From Deltaproteobacteria bacterium (lineage in GTDB: Bacteria; Desulfobacterota; Desulfovibrionia; Desulfovibrionales; Desulfovibrionaceae): a stretch of DNA of 64,000 nt. The notes beneath the pieces are model-generated. The model saw nothing but the letters and a program-made list of their open reading frames with translations. It was not told where the DNA came from and ran no database searches. The stretch covers positions 1-64,000 of the forward strand of contig JAITWK010000009.1 in the NCBI GenBank assembly GCA_031285295.1. Direction: 5' to 3'. The position numbers and the translations under genes were made by a program. Shown in pieces: positions 46,317 to 55,325 of this stretch; within the stretch, counting starts at the first letter, position 1, and each line of letters starts with the position of its first letter.

Positions 46317-48251
46317 TTACAGCTTCAAATCAAGAACCCGCTGAATATACTCGGAAGCCGGAGTTGCCGCAAGCAAAGCTGCAAATTCGCGATCAGCGGA
46401 ATCCTGTTGCCCGCCTGCCCTCGCCGCCCTTGCCTTGTCCAGCGCTTCGCCCAGTTCGCCGATGCCGGTTTCCAGACGCAGACATTGCAGCGCTGCCAGA
46501 CCGTAGCGCATTTGCGCAAGCCAATTCTGCGGATCGTAAAGCGACATCTGGGCCAGGTACCCCATATCCATCCAGGCATAATCGGGCAGACACGAATAAA
46601 TTGCATGCATTCTGGCTGGCAAGACCGCATAATCTGGGTTGGCGGAAGTTTTATCCGCTATTTCATTATCCGCCAGCAGCAGGCATTCCGAAGCGTTTTC
46701 CGGCATAAAGCCCGGTTCGGGACGAAAATAATAGCCCGGTCTGGCCAGTTTGCCCTGCGCGGCCAGCACCTCCGACCAGTAAATATAAAAATCGTAAGCC
46801 CGACGCGGCGGTTGCCCGGCCCAACGCGCCGCCAACCCCGTACCATCAGCTTCCGCCCTGCCGTCAGACCTTTTTGCCCAAACGGGCATTGACGGCAACA
46901 ACTCCTGCTGTTTTTGCCAAAAACGCGCGGCCAGTTCCTGTTCACCTCGGGTCAGGCAGAAAATACAGGCGGCCAGATTTGCGGCTGTGGCAGCCCTTGT
47001 TACCCTGGAGGCTATCCCTTCCGCATCGGTTGCGCCGGGCACTCTGGCCGTAGTGACCATAACAGAAGGCTGGGTGGCCAACTGGCGGCAAAGATCCAAT
47101 CCGGCTGTGGCATATGCCTGCGCAGCCTCTGCCCGGTAAGTTGGGGAATCCGCCTGCCCGGCCTCGGAAAGCAAATTTAGCAAAGCAGCCGCAATTTCCT
47201 GCGCACCGGCCACATGAGCGCTCTGCTCCGCCGGTTCCGCCTGGGCCGCCTGAGCCTGTTCAGCTTCCAGCAGTCGGCCAAGTTGATCGACCAGCCCAGG
47301 CGTATTAAAGCGGTGCGAACCATGACGGAAAAGCTGCAACAGGCTCAATAAAAAATATCGTTCCGCCTCAAGCCCGGTAGTTCTTCTGCCAGCCGGGCCG
47401 TCAGCGGAAACCATTGCCAGCAATTCGGCGCAACGGTGTTCCGGCAAATGTTCGGCATGCACTCTGACCCAGGCCAGGCGGGCCATTTTTTCAGCCTCGG
47501 CAGGATGATCCAGATAAAAACGGGTTTTATCGAGCAGTTCCAGGGAGTGATTGTAGACCAGCATTTCCCGTCCCGGCTCAAAACAGACGTTCTGATCCTC
47601 GCCCAGATTCTGCCCCAGAACCAGACAGCCGCAGGAAGATGCTTCAAAAAGACGAAAATTGACTTCGGCGCAAATGGATTCATTGGGAGCCAAACGCGAA
47701 TCGGAAAAAAAATCCATCATTTGCTCAAAAGGCACGCGGGCCTTGGGCCAGGCAACAGGAAAACGCTGCCCCAACAAACCCAGCAGGGCCAAACGCAAAG
47801 GACGGTGCTGATCAACCGCGCCGCAAAAGGCAAGAGCGTTGGTACGCCCGGCATGAGCGCGCCAGGGTCGGGAATAACCCGCGTGGCGCAGCCGTTTTGT
47901 ACCCGGCCCCAAATTTTCCTCCGGCGGCAGCTCGGCAAACAGGCTTACATGCGGGGTCAGAACAAAATCAAAAAGTCTGGCGTAATATTTTTGCCAGAAC
48001 AGATTCAAATGCGTATCCACGCTGATGAAAACCGTGGGACAAGGTGCTTGCTCCAGCCCCTGCAATAAAACGCGCTTGCCCAACCGCTCCTGATGGATGA
48101 TCAAATCCGCCTGAAAGCCCTCTTTTGCACGCAGTTCCGCCAAAAGTTCCGGCAAATCGCAAATGCCGAAGGCAAGTTCCGGAGCCGCCACCCGGTGCCC
48201 CAGGCGCTTAAGAGCATCCTTCCAACGAAAGTCAACGCAAAGTATGTTCAT
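46317..48251 (-). CDS. CgeB-like glycosyltransferase with C-terminal TPR-like region
   Basis: A 644-aa protein. The N-terminal 110 residues (MNILCVDFRWKDALKRLGH ... LFDFVLTPHVSLFAELP) and the middle part with APNESICAEVNFRLFEASSCGCLVLGQNLGEDQN and MLVYNHSLELL match the CgeB/DUF3880 type of GT-B glycosyltransferase. The C-terminal half is helical and Ala-rich, with TPR-like repeats near 580-640. The homologue at 50995 shares the same order. The target is unknown; flagellin or another protein is possible, given the motility genes in the window, but that is inference. AAGGCG precedes the ATG. Confidence 0.75.
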   Translation of the reverse strand: MNILCVDFRWKDALKRLGHRVAAPELAFGICDLPELLAELRAKEGFQADLIIHQERLGKRVLLQGLEQAPCPTVFISVDTHLNLFWQKYYARLFDFVLTPHVSLFAELPPEENLGPGTKRLRHAGYSRPWRAHAGRTNALAFCGAVDQHRPLRLALLGLLGQRFPVAWPKARVPFEQMMDFFSDSRLAPNESICAEVNFRLFEASSCGCLVLGQNLGEDQNVCFEPGREMLVYNHSLELLDKTRFYLDHPAEAEKMARLAWVRVHAEHLPEHRCAELLAMVSADGPAGRRTTGLEAERYFLLSLLQLFRHGSHRFNTPGLVDQLGRLLEAEQAQAAQAEPAEQSAHVAGAQEIAAALLNLLSEAGQADSPTYRAEAAQAYATAGLDLCRQLATQPSVMVTTARVPGATDAEGIASRVTRAATAANLAACIFCLTRGEQELAARFWQKQQELLPSMPVWAKRSDGRAEADGTGLAARWAGQPPRRAYDFYIYWSEVLAAQGKLARPGYYFRPEPGFMPENASECLLLADNEIADKTSANPDYAVLPARMHAIYSCLPDYAWMDMGYLAQMSLYDPQNWLAQMRYGLAALQCLRLETGIGELGEALDKARAARAGGQQDSADREFAALLAATPASEYIQRVLDLKL

Positions 48252-48338
48252 CGTCCACGCCTTAGAGCCTTTTCACGTTGAAATGCCTTCTTGATGGTCG
48301 GCACAGCCGCCCTGCAAGTATTTGCTCCAACCTTACCT

Positions 48339-49181
48339 CTACCCGCGCCTTTCAGGTTCAAAAAACTCGCGCAGCCCTTCGCCCAGCAGATTGTAACTCA
48401 ACACGGTCAGTAATATGGCCAGCCCGGGAAAAACCGAGAGCCACCAGGCCACGCCCATGGCTTCGCGGCCGTCCATAAGCATGTTGCCCCAACTGGCAGT
48501 GGGAATTTCCGCCCCTATGCCCAAAAAAGACAGCGCCGATTCGGTAAGTATGGCCCCGGCCACGCCCAAAGTGGCGGAAACCAGCACCGGCCCCAGAGCA
48601 TTTGGCAGAATGTGCAGGCAGAGGATGCGCAAGGTGCCCGCCCCGGCAAGGCGCGAAGCGGCCACAAACTCGCGCTCGCGCAACGAAAGAGTTTCGGCCC
48701 GTACCAGCCGGGCCACCCCCATCCAGGAAGTCAGGCCGATGATCACCATTATATTGAAAATGCTGGCATCCAAAAAAGCCACCACAGCCAGAATCAAAAA
48801 AAATGAGGGGAAACAGAGCATAACGTCAACAAAACGCATGATCGCCTCATCCAGCCAGCCGCGAAAATAACCGGCCAGAAGACCAAGCGCTACGCCGATG
48901 CTTATGGAAATACCCACCGCCACAAAACCGACCCAGAGCGAAATACGCGCGCCATAAATCAGACGGGAGAAAACATCGCGGCCCAGCGCGTCTGTACCCA
49001 GCCAGAACATATCCGAGGGCGGAGCGTATTTGTCGTTCAGATGCTGTAAATTGGGATCATAAGGCGCGATCCAGGGGGCCAGAACAGCGCATACAAACAC
49101 GCAGAGCACCACCGTCACCCCGAACCAGAACAGGGGCGCGCGTCTGAAAGAAGCCAACAGAGAAAACAGCGCCCGGTTCAT
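48339..49181 (-). CDS. Peptide/nickel-type ABC transporter permease (DppC/OppC family)
   Basis: Inner-membrane permease, 280 aa, with six TM segments. N-terminal OppC domain (FGVTVVLCVFVCAVLAPWIAPYDPNLQ), GTDALGRDVFSRLIYGARISLWVGF, and the EAA coupling loop LVRAETLSLREREFVAASRLAGAG ... HILPNALGPVLVSATLGVAGAILTESALSFLGIG. The start overlaps the dppB-type stop by four bases. No binding protein or ATPase genes lie next to it, so the rest of the transporter is encoded elsewhere. Confidence 0.92.
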   Translation of the reverse strand: MNRALFSLLASFRRAPLFWFGVTVVLCVFVCAVLAPWIAPYDPNLQHLNDKYAPPSDMFWLGTDALGRDVFSRLIYGARISLWVGFVAVGISISIGVALGLLAGYFRGWLDEAIMRFVDVMLCFPSFFLILAVVAFLDASIFNIMVIIGLTSWMGVARLVRAETLSLREREFVAASRLAGAGTLRILCLHILPNALGPVLVSATLGVAGAILTESALSFLGIGAEIPTASWGNMLMDGREAMGVAWWLSVFPGLAILLTVLSYNLLGEGLREFFEPERRG

Positions 49182-50230
49182 GCCGCTCCCCCGCTAGCTC
49201 TGATCTCTACAGTCTGTCCAATCATATTGGCGCTGCGAATACGCGGGTCCGCCAGTCCGTAACAGAGATCGGCCAGCAGATTCCCGGCCAGAGTGAGCAC
49301 CGCCCCCAGTACCAGGCTGCCCATGATCAGCGAGTAATCTCTGGACAGCACCGCGTCGTAAAACAACTGCCCCAATCCGGGCAGCGCGAAAATCGATTCA
49401 ATAATCACACTGCCACCGATCAGGCTGGGGACGGAAAGCCCCAACAGGGTAATCAGGGGGAGCAAAGCGTTACGCAAGGCATGACGCCAAATTACCCGTC
49501 CTTCTGGCAGTCCCTTGGCTCTGGCCGTACGGATATAATCCTGGCGCAACACCTCCAGCATAGAGGATCGCATAAAACGCGACATACCGGCCAGACTTCC
49601 GAACGTGTAGATGAACACCGGCAGGGCCAGGTGCTTGCTCAAATCCAGAAACTTATCCCAGGGGCCGAGCTGGTCGTAATTTAACGAGGTCAGCCCGGAA
49701 AGCGGCAGAAGCTGCCAATTGATGCACAGTTGCATCATAAGCAGCATGGCCAGCCAGAAGCCGGGCATGGCGAAACCAATATAAACCGCCAGAGTGCTGG
49801 CCCGATCAAACAGCCCCCCCGGACGGCAGGCCGCCTTTACACCTATGGGTATGGCAATGATCAGGGTCAGCAACAGGGCGATCAGGTTCATACTAACGGT
49901 CAGGGGCAGGCATTCCATAATCTTGTCCATAACCGGACGCGGATCGCTGCTCATGGAATTGCCAAAATCAAGACGGACCAAGCGGGAAACCCAGTTCACA
50001 TACTGCACGGGCAAAGGTTGATCCAAACCATAAAAAGCTTCCAGTTTCTGCCTGGCCTCGGCATCGGCCAGCGGATTCATGGTGGTTTCCAGATCCGTTG
50101 GCGATCCGGGGGCCAGATGAATCACCCAGAAACTGATCAGCGTGATGCCGAAAAAAACCAGCAGCAGCCAGAGCAGCTTTTTGGCAAGGCGGCGCAAAAC
50201 CCGCCCAAGGCTGGCATTGGTCATTGTCAT
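49178..50230 (-). CDS. Peptide/nickel-type ABC transporter permease (DppB/OppB family)
   Basis: Partner permease, 350 aa. TM1 about 14-35 with the family start LLLVFFGITLISFWVIHLAPGSP; EAA loop around 240-260 (LRQDYIRTARAKGLPEGRVIWRHALRNALLPLITLLG); last TM with GDLLADLCYGLADPRIR. The start at 50230 is a choice between two nearby ATGs (50230, 50224) with no good ribosome site; a longer frame to 50269 would run into the intergenic repeat and is rejected. First gene of the permease pair. Confidence 0.9.
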   Translation of the reverse strand: MTMTNASLGRVLRRLAKKLLWLLLVFFGITLISFWVIHLAPGSPTDLETTMNPLADAEARQKLEAFYGLDQPLPVQYVNWVSRLVRLDFGNSMSSDPRPVMDKIMECLPLTVSMNLIALLLTLIIAIPIGVKAACRPGGLFDRASTLAVYIGFAMPGFWLAMLLMMQLCINWQLLPLSGLTSLNYDQLGPWDKFLDLSKHLALPVFIYTFGSLAGMSRFMRSSMLEVLRQDYIRTARAKGLPEGRVIWRHALRNALLPLITLLGLSVPSLIGGSVIIESIFALPGLGQLFYDAVLSRDYSLIMGSLVLGAVLTLAGNLLADLCYGLADPRIRSANMIGQTVEIRASGGAA

Positions 50231-50252
50231 AACAATATCATCTGAATTATAT

Positions 50253-50336
50253 GGGGCTCCGCTCCACACCCCGCATAGGACAGAACGGAGCAGGGCCCCT
50301 ATGTACCCATTTTACAAAACGGCTTTGCCGTTTTGC
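50253..50336 (+). repeat. Intergenic hairpin repeat, copy A
   Basis: An 84-bp sequence related to copy B at 53250-53324. Shared parts: GGGGCTCCGC(T/C)CCA(C/T)ACCCCGCATAGG at the left, CCCCTATGTACCCATT in the middle, and at the right the hairpin CAAAACGG-CTTTG-CCGTTTTG. It directly follows the stop of the minus-strand gene at 50341. Confidence 0.75.
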
Positions 50337-50340
50337 TACG

Positions 50341-50865
50341 CTAACTATACAGCCAGGCTTGCACATCCCGAACTTCTTCAATCCAGTTGGAACCCAGGCG
50401 CAGGCGTAAAAACTCCTTGTATAGAGCATCAATGAAGGAAAGACCCTTTTCCAGCAAATAGACCTTTTCAAAAAAGATTGCGTCCGGATCGTCGTCTTTT
50501 TCCGCGCCGCCTTCCACCTTGGGGGTTTTAAGGCTGCCGATGCTGAAATCCTCGGCCTTGAGCGTCAGTTGCCAGGTTTCCGGCTCCTGTTCCAAACGGA
50601 TCAGGGCGCGGGTAACTTTTTTGCCCGTGGTCAGGCCGAGCCTGGCCTCGCGCAATTCTGACATGGCCCCGGAGACGCTGGCGGTTTCAATCAACTCGCC
50701 TTCGCCGCCCTGTACCACGATGCGCTGTTCCATAAAGACGCTGAACTCTTCGTCCGGTCCGGCTTTAAACTTGTTGGCGGTTTCGCTGCGATACCAGAGC
50801 CAGGTCAGAAATTCCTGCCCCAGCAACATATCCACGCTTTGCCCCAAATATTCCACGTTACTCAT
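50341..50865 (-). CDS. Conserved hypothetical protein, possible partner of RdgC-like gene
   Basis: A 174-aa soluble protein without recognised motifs. The start MSNVEYLGQSVDMLLGQEFLTWLWYRSET and the block FFEKVYLLEKGLSFIDALYKEFLRLRLGSNW look well folded; a charged loop (KVEGGAEKDDDPDA) lies near 115-130. Codon use is like the GC-rich neighbours. It reads in the same direction as the RdgC-like gene at 52584, and the two are separated only by the AT-rich glycosyltransferase on the other strand. I infer they were once adjacent. Confidence 0.75.
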   Translation of the reverse strand: MSNVEYLGQSVDMLLGQEFLTWLWYRSETANKFKAGPDEEFSVFMEQRIVVQGGEGELIETASVSGAMSELREARLGLTTGKKVTRALIRLEQEPETWQLTLKAEDFSIGSLKTPKVEGGAEKDDDPDAIFFEKVYLLEKGLSFIDALYKEFLRLRLGSNWIEEVRDVQAWLYS

Positions 50866-50994
50866 AATTTTGCTGTTCCCGTTTTAAAGCTGATCCCGGT
50901 TCCGCCAGGCGGCGGTAGCCCAGGATGTATTTTGGTAGATTGATTGGTATGTGTTTGATATCAAGATCAAGGACCGGTCACAAGGGGAGAAAAC

Positions 50995-52566
50995 ATGAAC
51001 ATCGCATATCAAGGTCTTTTTCTTCACGAGGGTTTGAAACTTCTTGGGCATAATGTAATAGATGTATCATTTTCAAAAGATGAAGACATACAAAAAACCA
51101 TAGAAGATTTAAATTGTAAAATAGACTTCATCCTAATCGAATTATGGGGTGATAGAATTCTCCCAAAAGAATTATTTAAATGCAAATATACACTTGTTGC
51201 ATATTGCATCGATTCGCCAATCAATGAATTTTGGACAACACAGCTATGCCGCATATTTGATTTTGTTTTTGTAGACCAAAAACAATCGGTATATAATTTT
51301 TTACAGCACGGAATAAATGCAGTATGGCTGCCATTATGTATTCATGAAACATCATTTTGCGAAATAAATCCAAATAAAAAGTATGATATCACTTTTGTTG
51401 GAACAACATCAACAAACAGAATCAAAAGAAAGAACATTCTTGCTTTATTACAACAAAATTTCAATCTCAATGTTATTCAAGGCGTTTCACATTCACAAAT
51501 GATGAAACTATTTGCTGAATCAAAAATCGTACTCAATGAAAACTTATTCAGTGGCCTGACATTACGTGTTTTCCAGGGGCTTGCATCCGGTTCTCTGGTT
51601 TTGACAGAAGAAGGCGGCTGCGGAGTTGATGATTATTTCCGTAATGGTGAACACCTGCTGTGCTATAACCCGGATAACCTGCTCCGTATCTGTGAAGATA
51701 TCTTATCTTCTTATGACAGCTATGCCGATATTGCTACAAATGGATATATGCTCTGCAAGCGGGAGCATACAGCAAAAAATCGGGCATCCTCTTTGCTTGA
51801 GGCAATACAGGACAAAACGGCCTTCAATAAAAGGCCTGATACGGCGCTTGGCAACTACCATGAGACGCTTGCAAAACATTTGCTGATTATGCGCTATGGC
51901 GGGCAGCTTAATAATACAATTTCAAAATTTACAGAACTTACAACTGAAAACAATTATATTGCTGCCGGTGCTTTTTCAGAACTTGGCAATATAATGGCAC
52001 GACATTCAAAAAACGAATTGGCTGAGCAGTATTACATATCATCATTAAATAAAAATAACACCATCCAGGCGAATATAAAACTCGCCCTGCTATACATAAA
52101 TACCGAAAAAATACAGGATGCAAAGAGTTTATTACAAAACATCATCAATACATTTTCAGTACAGAACAAATCTGATTATGGCGATATAGCAACATTGATT
52201 GAACGCAGCACAGATTCGGCGGATCTGCTTTTTGTTGTTGCGCTGCTATATTTTTCATGTGGCAACCTGTTCTCATTGGGATTTTTAAAACCACTTCCCG
52301 ATAAATATCCGGATACCGCGTTTGAAGCAGCCCTCTTGGCCTGGAATAAAAAACCGATACCCGCTGCCATGAATTTACTGCTTGATTGCCTGAAAGGGTT
52401 CAATATTGAAGGCGAGATGCTGCCGCAACTGCTGGAAGCCATTCAAAAGGTTCAGCTTACTGACAGGCAGATACTTCGCGCAGCGGAAATAGCCAAACAA
52501 TATTATGATATTGATCTGGCTAATAACATCATTACCGCCTTCAGAACGTCCATGAAAAAATCATGA
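50995..52566 (+). CDS. CgeB-like glycosyltransferase with TPR-like C terminus, AT-rich
   Basis: A 523-aa homologue of the protein at 46317. The N-terminal domain (MNIAYQGLFLHEGLKLLGHNV ... CRIFDFVFVDQKQSVYNFL) and the CgeB block (VLNENLFSGLTLRVFQGLASGSLVLTEEGGCGVDDYFRNGEHLLCYNPDNLL) align with it in order. TPR-like helices follow (about 310-400, AAGAFSELGNIMARHSKNELAEQYYISSLNKNNTIQANIKLALLYINTEKIQDAKSLL). Base composition is far more AT-rich than anything around it, and it is in opposite orientation, so it looks recently acquired. The ribosome site is GGGGAG. The sugar and target are unknown. Confidence 0.8.
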   Translation: MNIAYQGLFLHEGLKLLGHNVIDVSFSKDEDIQKTIEDLNCKIDFILIELWGDRILPKELFKCKYTLVAYCIDSPINEFWTTQLCRIFDFVFVDQKQSVYNFLQHGINAVWLPLCIHETSFCEINPNKKYDITFVGTTSTNRIKRKNILALLQQNFNLNVIQGVSHSQMMKLFAESKIVLNENLFSGLTLRVFQGLASGSLVLTEEGGCGVDDYFRNGEHLLCYNPDNLLRICEDILSSYDSYADIATNGYMLCKREHTAKNRASSLLEAIQDKTAFNKRPDTALGNYHETLAKHLLIMRYGGQLNNTISKFTELTTENNYIAAGAFSELGNIMARHSKNELAEQYYISSLNKNNTIQANIKLALLYINTEKIQDAKSLLQNIINTFSVQNKSDYGDIATLIERSTDSADLLFVVALLYFSCGNLFSLGFLKPLPDKYPDTAFEAALLAWNKKPIPAAMNLLLDCLKGFNIEGEMLPQLLEAIQKVQLTDRQILRAAEIAKQYYDIDLANNIITAFRTSMKKS

Positions 52567-52583
52567 GCTTAAAATAGCGCAGC

Positions 52584-53207
52584 CTACGATTTATAAAAAG
52601 TGGTCGCTTGCAACCCATCCAGCTTGGCCGTTTCGGCCTCGCTGAGAAAATCGGCGGCCAGGCCGTAAGGCGTCAGTTGGTCCAGGCGCAGATCAAAACT
52701 CAGGGTGAAAAACTCCTGAAACAAATCCAGAATCTTGGCCTGAGTGGAAGCGAACCAGATTTCGCCGCTCTGTGTGTTCCAAATTACCTGAAACTCGGCA
52801 GGGATGGGCAAAAAACGCTTGTTGAGCTGAAAAAGTACCAGTTCCTTGATTTCTTTTTTGCGCTCACGCGAAACAAAAGTTTTGTTCTGCTGGCGGATTT
52901 GCTCCTCTTCCTTTTTCAGGGCCAGCCCCACATGCTTCTTGATTACGGCCGCCGGGACGCGGCGGGTTTCCAGGCGCAGAGTAAAAGCCAGATATTCACC
53001 GCCCTTTTGCGGTGAAACACGCTTCCATTCAACGTCCAGCATATCTTCAAAAGCGGCCCAGCCCCAGGCGCGTTCTTCCGGCAAGTCGTCAATATCCTTA
53101 AAGGAATACTGGCGCAATTTGTCCAGAATCTGCGGCCAAAGCGAAGCCGGCGCTTCCTCGTTGATCTTGAAGCGCGTAAAACTGGTACTATTCTTGAGAA
53201 ATGACAT
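52584..53207 (-). CDS. RdgC-like recombination-associated protein
   Basis: A 207-aa protein. The C-terminal part KEIKELVLFQLNKRFLPIPAEFQVIWNTQSGEIWFASTQAKILDLFQEFFTLSFDL follows the RdgC pattern (helix, LLPR-like turn, W-strand, then a strand ending in the A-K helix). RdgC forms a DNA-encircling ring that modulates RecA; this protein is shorter than E. coli RdgC (303 aa), so it represents a compact variant. Next upstream is a repeat and dxs. Confidence 0.68.
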   Translation of the reverse strand: MSFLKNSTSFTRFKINEEAPASLWPQILDKLRQYSFKDIDDLPEERAWGWAAFEDMLDVEWKRVSPQKGGEYLAFTLRLETRRVPAAVIKKHVGLALKKEEEQIRQQNKTFVSRERKKEIKELVLFQLNKRFLPIPAEFQVIWNTQSGEIWFASTQAKILDLFQEFFTLSFDLRLDQLTPYGLAADFLSEAETAKLDGLQATTFYKS

Positions 53208-53249
53208 TATTGCTCCATTGGATAAATATATATCACAATTTTATTTATT

Positions 53250-53324
53250 GGGGCTCCGCCCCATACCCCGCATAGGGGCGCGGCCCCTATGTACCCATTA
53301 TGCAAAACAGCTTTGCTGTTTTGC
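53250..53324 (+). repeat. Intergenic hairpin repeat, copy B
   Basis: A 75-bp relative of 50253-50336, directly after the dxs stop. It contains three hairpins: GGGGC..GCCCC at the left, CATAGGGGC-GCG-GCCCCTATG, and GCAAAACAG-CTTTG-CTGTTTTGC. The last stem differs from copy A at one pair (A-T for G-C), with both sides changed. Confidence 0.75.
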
Positions 53325-53327
53325 CAT

Positions 53328-55325
53328 CTAGGCCCGGCCTAAAGCTCTGGTAATCACGTCCTTCAAACCTAGTACATCCAATTTTAGAGCAGCCCGCAAC
53401 TCTCCGGCCTTGCCGTGCTCCACAAAAGCATCCGGCAAACCGTGGCGCAAAACCCGGCAATGCCCGGCCAGCCCGGCATCGCTCACAAGTTCCAGAATGG
53501 CCGATCCCAGGCCGCCAGCCAGAGCATGCTCCTCAATAACCAGCAATTTGGCATGGCTGCTGGCCAAATCCAGAATTTCCTCTTTTGGCAGCGGTTTCAG
53601 CCAGATTGGATCATAAACGGTCAGGCCACTTTTTCCGCTCTGGCCGGAGATTGCGGCGCACCCATCATTCATGGCCAGAGAATCAAAAAAACCTTCGCTG
53701 GTCAGTTCGTCCACAGCCAGACAGACCGGATGCACCAGGCTGCCCACCGCGATGACCGCCAAACCGGCGTTGCCCTGAGCGTTCCCCCTGGCTTTCACCT
53801 GCCGCAAAATCTCGCCCCGCCCTTCTTTTATCAAATCCGGATCGTCAGGCTTGTCAATATAGGGGCATTCGCCGCGCGGGTAGCGCACCGCCACCGGCGT
53901 GCCAAGCTTCAGGGCCATGGTCAGAGCGCGTTTCAAAGTGCGGCGTCCGCGCGGAGCCAGAATGCTCAAGTTGGGTATATGGCGCAAATAGGAAATATCA
54001 AAAACCCCGTGATGGGTGGGACCATCCTCGCCGACCAGCCCGGCCCGATCCAGAGCGAACACCACCGGGAGATTTTGCAGGCAGACATCGTGCAGTACCT
54101 GATCATAAGCGCGTTGCATAAATGTCGAATACACGGCCACCACCGGTTTGAGTCCCTGGCTGGCCATACCGGCGGCCAGGGTTACGGCGTGCTGCTCACA
54201 GATGCCCACATCGAAAAAACGGGTGGGAAATTTTTCCGCAAAAGCGCCCAGGCCGGTACCTTCCGGCATGGCGGCGCTTATGGCCACAATCCGGTTGTCG
54301 GCAGCGGCCAGCTCGCACAGGGACGAAGAAAAAATCTGGGTAAAACTTTTGGCCCGATCTCCGGCATTGGGGGCTTCCACATCGCCGGTATGCGGATTGA
54401 AGCGCCCGATACCGTGATAGTTGGCCGGATCAGACTCCGCTGGTTGGTAACCCTTGCCTTTTTGCGTCAGCACATGCACCAGTACCGGCTTGTCCACAAC
54501 AGCGGCAGCCAGATTCAGCGCCTGCTCCAGCTCGGCAAAGTCGTGCCCGTTAACCGGTCCCAGATATTCAAAACGCAGCGCCTCAAAAAGGATGCCGGGG
54601 GTAAAAAAGGTTTTGAAGCTTTTCTTGCTGCGCTTGGCCAGACTGAGCATATCCTCGCCAACGCCCGGCACGGACTGCAAAAAGTCGGAAACTTCGCGCT
54701 TGACTCGGCGCAGCCAGCGGGACGAAAGATTGCGGCTCAAAAAATAGGAAAGCGCACCCACGTTTTTGGAAATGGACATCTGATTGTCGTTGAAAACAAC
54801 GATCAAAGGCTTGGCCTGCGCCCCGGCGTGGTTCATGGCCTCATAGACCATGCCACCGGTCATGGCCCCGTCGCCAACCACGGCCAGCACATGATTGGAG
54901 AGCCCGTTCTGTTCGCGGGCCAGGGCCATGCCCAGGGCGGCAGAGATTGAAGTTGAGGCATGCCCCGCGCCAAAATGGTCGTAAGGGCTTTCGCTCATTT
55001 TCGGAAAGCCGCTCACCCCGCCAAGCTGACGCAGCGTATGAAAATTTTCCACCCGGCCAGTCAAAAGCTTGTAGGCGTAAGCCTGATGCCCCACATCCCA
55101 GATAATACGGTCACTTTTGGGATTAAAAACCCGCAGTAACGCTATGGTAAGTTCAACCACACCCAGCGGGGAAGCCAGATGCCCGCCGTTATTGGATACA
55201 GCCTCAATAATCCGCGAACGGATTTCCTGAGCCAGAAAAGGCAAATCCGCAGCATTCAGCGCCTGCACCTCGGCAGGATCATTGATGGAGGCCAGCAGCC
55301 CGCCGCTTATGGGAGACGGCGTCAT
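53328..55325 (-). CDS. dxs: 1-deoxy-D-xylulose-5-phosphate synthase
   Basis: First enzyme of the MEP isoprenoid pathway, thiamine-diphosphate dependent, 665 aa. IIWDVGHQAYAYKLLTGR, FGAGHASTSISAALGMA, ThDP motif GDGAMTGGMVYEAMNHAG, and the transketolase pyrimidine domain FALDRAGLVGEDGPTHHGVFDISYLR are clear. Two extra loops (about 505-520, about 550-575) are Gly/Asn/Ser-rich. The ATG overlaps the ispA stop (TGATG). Last gene of the operon starting at ispG. Confidence 0.95.
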   Translation of the reverse strand: MTPSPISGGLLASINDPAEVQALNAADLPFLAQEIRSRIIEAVSNNGGHLASPLGVVELTIALLRVFNPKSDRIIWDVGHQAYAYKLLTGRVENFHTLRQLGGVSGFPKMSESPYDHFGAGHASTSISAALGMALAREQNGLSNHVLAVVGDGAMTGGMVYEAMNHAGAQAKPLIVVFNDNQMSISKNVGALSYFLSRNLSSRWLRRVKREVSDFLQSVPGVGEDMLSLAKRSKKSFKTFFTPGILFEALRFEYLGPVNGHDFAELEQALNLAAAVVDKPVLVHVLTQKGKGYQPAESDPANYHGIGRFNPHTGDVEAPNAGDRAKSFTQIFSSSLCELAAADNRIVAISAAMPEGTGLGAFAEKFPTRFFDVGICEQHAVTLAAGMASQGLKPVVAVYSTFMQRAYDQVLHDVCLQNLPVVFALDRAGLVGEDGPTHHGVFDISYLRHIPNLSILAPRGRRTLKRALTMALKLGTPVAVRYPRGECPYIDKPDDPDLIKEGRGEILRQVKARGNAQGNAGLAVIAVGSLVHPVCLAVDELTSEGFFDSLAMNDGCAAISGQSGKSGLTVYDPIWLKPLPKEEILDLASSHAKLLVIEEHALAGGLGSAILELVSDAGLAGHCRVLRHGLPDAFVEHGKAGELRAALKLDVLGLKDVITRALGRA

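Noticed and set aside
53415..54950. 511-codon open frame opposite dxs
   Set aside because: Fully antisense to a well-conserved enzyme; its length comes from GC-rich third positions of dxs, and the translation is low-complexity with no family pattern.
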